Shown here: positions 14,519 to 20,065 of the stretch, in pieces
How the letters are laid out: every line of letters begins with the position of its first letter
Position numbering within the stretch: position 1 is the first letter of the stretch
Source: a virus
Virus record (IMG/VR): IMGVR_UViG_3300021961_000480
Span: 1 to 28,004 of that record
Strand: one strand, 5' to 3'
DNA: 28,004 nucleotides
The notes under the pieces: generated by a model
What the model was told of the DNA's origin: nothing
Database searches by the model: none
Seen by the model: the letters and a program-made list of their open reading frames with translations, nothing else
Made by a program: the position numbers and the translations under genes

Positions 14519-14767
14519 ATGGAGATGATGCTTTGGAATGTCGTCTTGTCGGCGATAGTGGGGGTCATGGTGTTCATGCTTAAGAGCAAGTTTGATGAGA
14601 TGAACCGCTTGAGCATCCTGCTTAATAGGACTCGGGAAGAAGTGGCCCGTGAACACATTACTCGTGCAGAAGTGCGGCAGGATCTGGACAAGATCCGTGA
14701 ACATTTTGACGATGGCTTCCGCCGGTTAGAAGCCAAACTTGATGCCATGGCGCAGAGGAAAGCATGA
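14519..14767 (+). CDS. Single-pass membrane protein with coiled coil
   Basis: An 82-aa protein with an N-terminal hydrophobic segment (about 5-22, WNVVLSAIVGVMVFML) followed by a charged helix (about 23-80) with heptad-like spacing. This is the layout of small phage inner-membrane proteins such as pinholins, antiholins or i-spanin-like proteins, but none can be named. The start is the base after the previous stop and its own stop overlaps the next start (ATGA). It lies away from the lysis genes at 25031-26635, so a lysis role is uncertain. Confidence 0.7.
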   Translation: MEMMLWNVVLSAIVGVMVFMLKSKFDEMNRLSILLNRTREEVAREHITRAEVRQDLDKIREHFDDGFRRLEAKLDAMAQRKA

Positions 14768-14922
14768 ACAAGAAACCTCCTGGGTTGTATGCCAACATCC
14801 ACGCCAAGCGTAAGCGGATAGCCGCTGGCTCTGGCGAGAAGATGCGTAAGGTTGGATCTAAAGGCGCGCCTACCGCTAAGGCGTTTATTCAGTCTGCAAA
14901 GACAGCGAAGAAAGGAAAGTAA
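14764..14922 (+). CDS. Very small basic conserved phage protein (52 aa)
   Basis: Starts at the ATG overlapping the previous TGA and ends at TAA 14920-14922. The protein opens MNKKPPGLYANIHAKRKRIA and continues AGSGEKMRKVGSKGAPTAKAF, a pattern I associate with a conserved small protein of aquatic phages (LYANIHAKR and GSKGAPT blocks). A GAGGAAAG site precedes the ATG. It is strongly basic with no cysteine. It belongs to the run of small Lys-rich proteins here. Function unknown. Confidence 0.82.
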   Translation: MNKKPPGLYANIHAKRKRIAAGSGEKMRKVGSKGAPTAKAFIQSAKTAKKGK

Positions 14923-14923
14923 A

Positions 14924-15244
14924 ATGGCTCTTGGAAAGATGATGAAGAGAATGATGGAGTCCCCTGAGTTTAAGAGGGCGATGGGTCAAGCAGGCGCTGC
15001 TAAAGGAACTGGACCTTCTGCTGGTGACATGAAAGCTGCAGAAATGGTGGCTGAAAAAAAAGGCCCTCTTAAAACTATGAATAAGCCCAGACGTGGTTTT
15101 AGAAACCTTAAACAAGCAGCGGCAGCAGCGATGGCAGCTAAACCTGCAGGAATGAAAAAAGGCGGCATGGCCGATAAATCTGGCCGTGCTATGACTCGTA
15201 AAACTGCGGACACCAAGGGCCGCGCAATGAAAAAGGGGAAGTAA
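14924..15244 (+). CDS. Small Lys/Ala/Met-rich protein
   Basis: A 106-aa protein from the ATG at 14924, one base after the previous stop and preceded by GAAAGGAAAG. The frame is open upstream, but that part shadows the 52-aa gene. The composition is dominated by Lys, Ala, Met and Gly, with a histone-tail-like C-terminus (AAAAAMAAKPAGMKKGG, then Arg/Lys-rich turns). It may bind DNA or the capsid interior; no family can be named. Confidence 0.7.
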   Translation: MALGKMMKRMMESPEFKRAMGQAGAAKGTGPSAGDMKAAEMVAEKKGPLKTMNKPRRGFRNLKQAAAAAMAAKPAGMKKGGMADKSGRAMTRKTADTKGRAMKKGK

Positions 15245-15246
15245 TC

Positions 15247-15462
15247 ATGGCTGGAAAAGGAATGGGTGCTGCTACTAAAGGTGGTGGTTGCGTCATGAAA
15301 GGCGCAAAAAACCGTATGGAATCGAATCCTGCCAGTGGCAAAACAGGCCCTGTCATGATGGCTATGGGCGGCGATGTAAGCCCCCGTAAAAAGATGGCTA
15401 TGGGCATGATGGGCGGCGGCATGATGAAGAAGTACCGCAAAGGTGGGAGCGCTTGTAAGTAA
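15247..15462 (+). CDS. Very small Gly/Met/Lys-rich protein
   Basis: A 71-aa protein of low complexity with AMGGDVSPRKK, GMMGGGMMKKYRKGG and a single Cys near each end. An AAAAAGGGGAAG site precedes the ATG and its stop overlaps the following ATG (TAATG). The GG-D/E-V piece recalls the FAxGGE motif of the giant genes at the left. Function unknown; probably a minor virion protein, by position. Confidence 0.65.
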   Translation: MAGKGMGAATKGGGCVMKGAKNRMESNPASGKTGPVMMAMGGDVSPRKKMAMGMMGGGMMKKYRKGGSACK

Positions 15463-16130
15463 TGGCTACTTCAGGAACGACAGACTTTAACCTCAGCATC
15501 GATGACCTCATTGAGGAGGCCTTCGAGCGCTGTGGTATGCGAATGACGAGTGGTTATCAACTGACTACTGCTCGTCGTTCGCTTAATCTGTTGTTCTTGG
15601 ACTGGGCCAACAGGGGTTTGAACCTTTGGACGATTGAAGAGCAGACCTTTCCTCTAGTACAGGGGGATAACGAGATCACGTTGGACTCGGACACGGTAAA
15701 CGTGCTGTCTGCTGTGATCCGTCTGCCTGCTTCCCAGGGGCCTTTGACGGACATCACGCTTGATCGTATCAGCCGTGAAGAGTATTTGAACCAGCCGGAT
15801 AAGACTACGCAGGCGCGCCCAGCACAGTTTTATGTGCAGCGTTCGGACCCTTTCCAAGTGTTCTTCTACCCGGCTGCGGATCAGCCTTATACGTTCGTGT
15901 ACTACCGTATTCGTCGGATTCAAGATGCGGGTGAGTACACCAACACAACGGATGTGAACTTTCGATTCCTGCCTTGTTTGGCCTCGGGGTTGGCCTATCA
16001 ACTGTCATTGAAGTTTGCTCCTGAGCGTATGACGGTGTTGAAGGCTATTTATGAGGAAGACTTCAACCGGGCCGCGCTTGAGGACAGGGACACGGCCAGT
16101 GTCTCTTTTGTACCTGACTACGGGCAGTAG
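15462..16130 (+). CDS. Head-tail adaptor protein 1 (P22 gp4-like role)
   Basis: A 222-aa protein starting with a helix (LSIDDLIEEAFERCGM), followed by RRSLNLLFLDWANRGLNLW, a beta domain (EQTFPLVQGDNEITL and a FYVQRSDPFQVFFYPAADQPYTFVYYRIRRI strand set) and a terminal helix with LKAIYEEDFNRA. This plan fits phage adaptors that dock under the portal, called tail tubular A or gp4-like in podoviruses. It starts on the A of the previous stop. A second adaptor with similar content follows at 16480. Confidence 0.8.
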   Translation: MATSGTTDFNLSIDDLIEEAFERCGMRMTSGYQLTTARRSLNLLFLDWANRGLNLWTIEEQTFPLVQGDNEITLDSDTVNVLSAVIRLPASQGPLTDITLDRISREEYLNQPDKTTQARPAQFYVQRSDPFQVFFYPAADQPYTFVYYRIRRIQDAGEYTNTTDVNFRFLPCLASGLAYQLSLKFAPERMTVLKAIYEEDFNRAALEDRDTASVSFVPDYGQ

Positions 16131-16132
16131 AT

Positions 16133-16483
16133 ATGGCCTTTGCAACAGGCAAATTCTCTTTTGGTCTGTGCGACTATTGTGGTCAGCGATATCCGTACCT
16201 CACGCTCAAAAAGAATTGGCGTGGTTTTATGGTGTGTCCGGAGGACTATGAGCCTAAAGAACCGCAACTATTTCCGCTTCGCTTTAGTGGCGATGCGATT
16301 GCTTTACGGGATCCGAGGCCTGATCGTACTGAACCCGTTACGATATATGTGGGCACCCCTGGTTTTTCGGCTTTTCAGAGCACGGGGACGGCGGATAACA
16401 CCAACAACATGCAACCTGAAGCGCTGAATAATCCGTTGTACATCCAGTCTCAGATTGCTCCGGTTACGGTAGTCATATCATGA
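16133..16483 (+). CDS. Small Cys-rich (possible zinc-ribbon) connector-module protein
   Basis: A 116-aa protein with C13-x2-C16 in CDYCGQRYPY and C35 in FMVCPED, three of the four ligands of a zinc ribbon; the fourth might be D38 or be missing. The block (S/R)GQRYPYxxLKKxWxGxxVCPEDYEPKxPQ is familiar from small proteins between adaptor genes of aquatic podoviruses. The rest is a Pro-rich, strand-like tail. The stop overlaps the next start (ATGA). Role unknown, perhaps a structural spacer at the neck. Confidence 0.72.
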   Translation: MAFATGKFSFGLCDYCGQRYPYLTLKKNWRGFMVCPEDYEPKEPQLFPLRFSGDAIALRDPRPDRTEPVTIYVGTPGFSAFQSTGTADNTNNMQPEALNNPLYIQSQIAPVTVVIS

Positions 16484-17136
16484 CCTTTAACGAACTTGTG
16501 ACCAACATCCGCAACTACACCGACGTAGATGCGAACGTCTTCTCCGAGTCTGTCATCAACACCTTTGTGACGATGGCCGAGAATCGTATCTTGCGCGACA
16601 TCGATCTTGATGTGTTTAAGCGAGAAGACACTGGTACGTTGTCTGCCAACAATCGCTTTTTGACGGCCCCTAGTGAGATCCTGACCCATCGTTACCTGAT
16701 GGTTGTGGTCAATGGAGAGCGTATTTTCTTAGACTTCAGAGACCAGTCTTTCATGCGTGAGTACTGGCCTGATTACACCCAGACAGGTGTACCAAAGTAC
16801 TATGCGGTGTGGGATCAAAACACATTTTCTGTGGCTCCCACGCCTGGGCAGAACTATACGGTTCAGATGGGTTACATTTACCGGCCTGCACAGGTCTCTT
16901 CGGTAAACCAAACATCATGGATAAGCACTAATGCGCCAGAAGCGCTACTTTATGCTTGCTTAATTCAGGCCTACAGCTACACCAAGGGGCCTCCCGATAT
17001 GCTGGCTTACTTTGAGAACAGCTACAAGCAGGCTATTCAAGGTCTTGGGGTTGAACAGACAGGCCGTCGTCGTCGTGATGAGTACAGGGATGGGATGCTT
17101 CGTATCCCTCTCAAATCAGAGTCTCCGGGGCCCTAA
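16480..17136 (+). CDS. Head-tail adaptor protein 2
   Basis: A 218-aa protein with MTFNELVTNIRNYTD, then VINTFVTMAENRILRDIDLD, a beta domain including VPKYYAVWDQNTFSVAPTP and YTVQMGYIYRP, and a helical end with LLYACLIQAYSYTKGPPDM. This is a well-recognised phage adaptor layout (DUF-type gp4/tail-tubular A relatives). Together with the first adaptor it suggests two stacked or functionally split neck components. The start overlaps the previous stop. Confidence 0.82.
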   Translation: MTFNELVTNIRNYTDVDANVFSESVINTFVTMAENRILRDIDLDVFKREDTGTLSANNRFLTAPSEILTHRYLMVVVNGERIFLDFRDQSFMREYWPDYTQTGVPKYYAVWDQNTFSVAPTPGQNYTVQMGYIYRPAQVSSVNQTSWISTNAPEALLYACLIQAYSYTKGPPDMLAYFENSYKQAIQGLGVEQTGRRRRDEYRDGMLRIPLKSESPGP

Positions 17137-17139
17137 ACC

Positions 17140-17574
17140 ATGGCATTTACAGGAAATTACGTCTGTGATTCCTTTAAAGAGCAACTCTTTAAAGGGGTTC
17201 ATAACTTTGGTCCTGGCGGGGATCAATTTAAGATTGCTCTGTACAACAACAATGCCTCTTTTACAGCGGCTACGACGGCGTATACAACGGCCAATGAGAT
17301 GCCTGCCTCGGGCAGTTATACGGCAGGCGGAGGCAGTTTGGTGTCTCTTGCTCCTGTTGTATCGCAGGGAATTGTGCTGATCTCATTCGTTGATTTTGTA
17401 TTCACGGGAGTAGATTTCGGTCCTTTTGGAGCCTTGATCTACAACTCGTCGGTGGCGGGAAATCCCGCTGTTTGCGTGATGGACTTTGATGGTGAGAAGT
17501 CTGCAGTCAACCAGAACATGGAGATTCGCTTCCCTCCGGTCACGACAACGTCTGCCTTCTTAAGGTTCCGCTGA
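17140..17574 (+). CDS. Small beta-rich structural protein, paralogue A
   Basis: A 144-aa protein containing DQFKIALYNNNASF, NEMPASGSYTAGGGSL and FGALIYNSSVAGNPAVCVMDF. The same pattern, with FKMALL, GGYVTGG and YAVIYQSGGKLLCFC, recurs in the gene at 18442-18888, so the two are distant paralogues. Proteins of this kind occur in tail-fibre regions of aquatic phages. A perfect 11-base hairpin lies 31 bases inside the gene. Its stop overlaps the next ATG (TGATG). Confidence 0.7.
   Translation: MAFTGNYVCDSFKEQLFKGVHNFGPGGDQFKIALYNNNASFTAATTAYTTANEMPASGSYTAGGGSLVSLAPVVSQGIVLISFVDFVFTGVDFGPFGALIYNSSVAGNPAVCVMDFDGEKSAVNQNMEIRFPPVTTTSAFLRFR
17171..17195 (+). other. Perfect inverted repeat, 11-base arms, 3-base loop
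   Basis: CCTTTAAAGAG (17171-17181) is exactly complementary to 17185-17195 with CAA as the loop. It encodes FKEQLFKG near the start of paralogue A. No T tract follows. It is the most stable-looking hairpin inside a coding region here. Confidence 0.6.
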
Positions 17575-18440
17575 TGTTCACCTCTTTTCATTCTGATCCT
17601 CCAAAGATTGTTATAGCACCTATTGAGCCAAAACTAGAGTGGATTGCGGCTGAAGAAGTGGAAATGAAGGGGTCTCTAAACATTGAACTAGAGACCATGA
17701 AAAGCCACGTTGAACAGAATATCCGCAAGGGCTTTCAGCAGGTAGTACCTCATCCGACGAACGAGGTTGAGGTGATGATCGTAGGCGGTGGCCCGTCGTT
17801 GAAGGACCAGATCGAAGAGATCCGGTTATTACGTGCTTCGGGCGTCAAGCTGATTGCGCTTAATAATGCTTACCAATATTGCATTGACCAGGGAATCATG
17901 CCCTCGGCCTTGATCATGGTCGATGCTCGGGATTTCAACCTCCGGTTTGTGAAAAACACGATCCCGGATTGCAAGTACTTTATTGCATCGCAATGTCACC
18001 CATCTGTCTTTGATCGGTTAGAGGCTGTCAAAGAGCAGACATATATTTGGCACACAGGAGCGGAAGAAATCGTTGATATTTTGACCGCGTACTACCCTAA
18101 ATGCTACCCAGTTCCTGGTGGTTCAACGGTCTTGCTCAGAGCGATCCCGTTGTTTAGAATGTTAGGATTCAAGCGATTTCACGTCTTTGGATGTGATTCT
18201 TGCTTGCAGGACGGCCAACATCATGCCTACGATCAAAAGGAAAATGATGCCCAGATGGTGATTCCGGTGCGGGTGAACGGTAAGGTTTTTTACTGTCATC
18301 CGTGGATGCTTTCCCAGGCCCAAGAATTCATTGATCTTGTGGGGTGCATGGGGGATGTTATGGAACTAGATATTCACGGCGGGTTACTTCGTCAGATTTT
18401 GGAATCAGGCGCTGACCGCGCCGCCTTAGAGGAGATTTAA
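17574..18440 (+). CDS. DUF115 / MptE-like (MAF-like) enzyme
   Basis: A 288-aa protein. VMIVGGGPSLKDQIEEI with GGGPSL at 71-76, followed by LIALNNAYQYCIDQGIMPSALIMVDAR (107-119 region), matches the nucleotide-binding half of the DUF115 family, which includes archaeal MptE pterin diphosphokinase and bacterial MAF flagellin-glycosylation proteins. Further blocks are YFIASQCHP, PGGSTVLLRAIPLFRMLGFKRFHVFGCDSC and a His-rich stretch GQHHAYDQK. The last GF-x-x-FHVFGCDS block is typical of the family's second half. Likely activities are sugar or diphosphate transfer; which one cannot be said. It sits between two paralogous structural genes and overlaps the first, so modification of a virion protein is a reasonable inference. 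Confidence 0.72.
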   Translation: MFTSFHSDPPKIVIAPIEPKLEWIAAEEVEMKGSLNIELETMKSHVEQNIRKGFQQVVPHPTNEVEVMIVGGGPSLKDQIEEIRLLRASGVKLIALNNAYQYCIDQGIMPSALIMVDARDFNLRFVKNTIPDCKYFIASQCHPSVFDRLEAVKEQTYIWHTGAEEIVDILTAYYPKCYPVPGGSTVLLRAIPLFRMLGFKRFHVFGCDSCLQDGQHHAYDQKENDAQMVIPVRVNGKVFYCHPWMLSQAQEFIDLVGCMGDVMELDIHGGLLRQILESGADRAALEEI

Positions 18441-18441
18441 A

Positions 18442-18888
18442 ATGGCTGCTTCTGCATGGCAACTTTACAACAGTGGTAAGCGTTACATTGGTAACGGCAC
18501 CATTGAGCTTGGTGTAGGTAATTTTAAAATGGCCCTTCTTACGAGTGCCAGTAATACTTCCACGTTTACCCTGAGCACTTTTGCTTCTTTGACGAGTGAG
18601 ATCTCGGCAACGGGGGGATATGTGACTGGGGGTAAGGCACTAAACCCTGCTACAGGGCAATGGACAACCGGCGCTTCGGCAAAGCAGATGAAGTTTACCT
18701 ATTCGACTATTGGGGTGACTTTCACGGCTTCTGGTGCTCCGTTGACCAACGTCAAGTACGCGGTGATTTATCAGTCTGGCGGTAAACTTTTGTGCTTCTG
18801 CCAATTATCGAGCACTCAATTTACTGTTGCGTCGCCAAATACTTTGACGGTCCTTCCGGCTGCTACTGGTGTATTTACCTTGACCTAA
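18442..18888 (+). CDS. Small beta-rich structural protein, paralogue B
   Basis: A 148-aa protein similar in layout to the gene at 17140-17574 (NFKMALLTSASNTSTF, ISATGGYVTGGKAL, YAVIYQSGGKLLCFC). It is Thr/Ser/Gly-rich and strand-forming. A GAGGAGA site precedes the ATG. Its stop sits in the left arm of a hairpin that also covers the next start. Probably a tail or fibre-associated virion protein. Confidence 0.7.
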   Translation: MAASAWQLYNSGKRYIGNGTIELGVGNFKMALLTSASNTSTFTLSTFASLTSEISATGGYVTGGKALNPATGQWTTGASAKQMKFTYSTIGVTFTASGAPLTNVKYAVIYQSGGKLLCFCQLSSTQFTVASPNTLTVLPAATGVFTLT

Positions 18889-18899
18889 GAGTCTTAGGT
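18883..18899 (+). promoter_or_regulatory. Stop/start-spanning hairpin (7-base arms, 3-base loop)
   Basis: ACCTAAG (18883-18889) is exactly complementary to 18893-18899. The left arm holds the stop of paralogue B and the right arm overlaps the GTG start at 18898. It could gate initiation of the next gene or couple it to upstream translation; this is inference. Confidence 0.5.
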
Positions 18900-20055
18900 G
18901 GCAACCGAAACCGGCTGGAGTAGAGGCAGTTGGGGTTCCTACGGCTGGGGAGTAGGAATACTTATCGACCCCGCAGTCCAAGGGGTCGCGCTGCTGGGAT
19001 ATGCTCCAAGTATCCGCCAGGATTTATTTATAACTCCGGGCTCGGGAGCACTTTCTCTTGATGGTCACGCGCCAACTTCCTTAGTTGATATCCGTGTAAC
19101 ACCGGATGTTGTAAATCTTGTTTTAGCTTCTCAAGCACCTGAGACTCGAACAGATCTTTTCATAACTCCTGCGGCCAATGATGCAGTACTGGTAGGAAAC
19201 GCGCCTGGAATAGAAAGATCTTCTGTATTAACTCCGGCGACAGGTGCAGCAGCTTTTACAAATGAAACTCCCACTCTAGACAGCGGAATTGTCCCAAGCG
19301 TTGGAGAGGTTCTCTTACAGGGGTTTAGTCCCTTAGTAGAGAGTGGGATATTTCCGGGAGAAGCTTCTGTTGTCCTCTTAGGACATCCCCCCTTCTTAGG
19401 GATTACAGCAACTCCAGCAACAGGTAACTTATCCTTTGACGGAAAGTTCCCTGTAATAGATAGAACAGTAAGCACAGAAACGGGAGCAATTGTTCTCCAG
19501 GGACACAGTCCTTTTGTAGACCTAGGGGTTGTGCCCGGCACTGCTTCTCTTTCGTTGCTGGGGTCTCCACCCAGTGTTTCTTCTACTATAGAACCTTCAA
19601 CGGGCGATCTTTCTGTAGCGGGAAGTGTTCCGGTAATTAACCAGGGTAGTCAAACACTAACAGGTACATTGAGTCTCCTTGGCGCTGCGCCAAGTTTAGC
19701 GACTGTGGTCTTAGTACCTACCAGTCAGCTTGCTATAGAAGGGTATGCTCCAGGGTTTTCTAGAGGAGATGTTGTAACTCCTACAGGCGGGGCCAGTATT
19801 TTAGGGTCGTCGCCTAGTGTTGTTGTAGCTGGAACGATTTTTATCCCAGGAACAGGTAATGCTTCTTTTGTGGGAAGCGCTCCTGGAACTGCCATAAGTA
19901 GAGTGATTAGGCCTCCGACAAGGTCGTTGGTAGTTGCAGGAGTTAGACCTGCCCTTCAGAACCCCAACTGGGTTATTATTGATGATAGTCAAACGCCTAA
20001 CTGGGTGGCTATTGAGGATAGTCAAACGCCTAACTGGCATCCAGCAGCGGCTTAA
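18898..20055 (+). CDS. Tandem short-repeat (solenoid-like) virion protein
   Basis: A 385-aa protein beginning with a Trp/Gly-rich piece (GWSRGSWGSYGWG), then about 16 repeats of 20-22 residues with the pattern TP-x-TG-x-L-x-L-x-G-x-(A/S)P. Regular small and hydrophobic positions suggest a beta-solenoid or stacked-hairpin fibre. The C-terminus carries NPNW followed by two NW-containing units; bases 19984-20004 and 20017-20037 are identical, a 33-base period. It starts at a GTG with a poor ribosome site. It lies directly before the tail fibre, so a fibre or adhesin role is likely. Family not recognised. Confidence 0.7.
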   Translation: MATETGWSRGSWGSYGWGVGILIDPAVQGVALLGYAPSIRQDLFITPGSGALSLDGHAPTSLVDIRVTPDVVNLVLASQAPETRTDLFITPAANDAVLVGNAPGIERSSVLTPATGAAAFTNETPTLDSGIVPSVGEVLLQGFSPLVESGIFPGEASVVLLGHPPFLGITATPATGNLSFDGKFPVIDRTVSTETGAIVLQGHSPFVDLGVVPGTASLSLLGSPPSVSSTIEPSTGDLSVAGSVPVINQGSQTLTGTLSLLGAAPSLATVVLVPTSQLAIEGYAPGFSRGDVVTPTGGASILGSSPSVVVAGTIFIPGTGNASFVGSAPGTAISRVIRPPTRSLVVAGVRPALQNPNWVIIDDSQTPNWVAIEDSQTPNWHPAAA

Positions 20056-20065
20056 GGAGCTTTAG

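Noticed and set aside
14852-14923. N-terminal extension of the 106-aa basic protein
   Set aside because: The stretch is coding for the 52-aa gene in another frame; ATG at 14924 has its own ribosome site.
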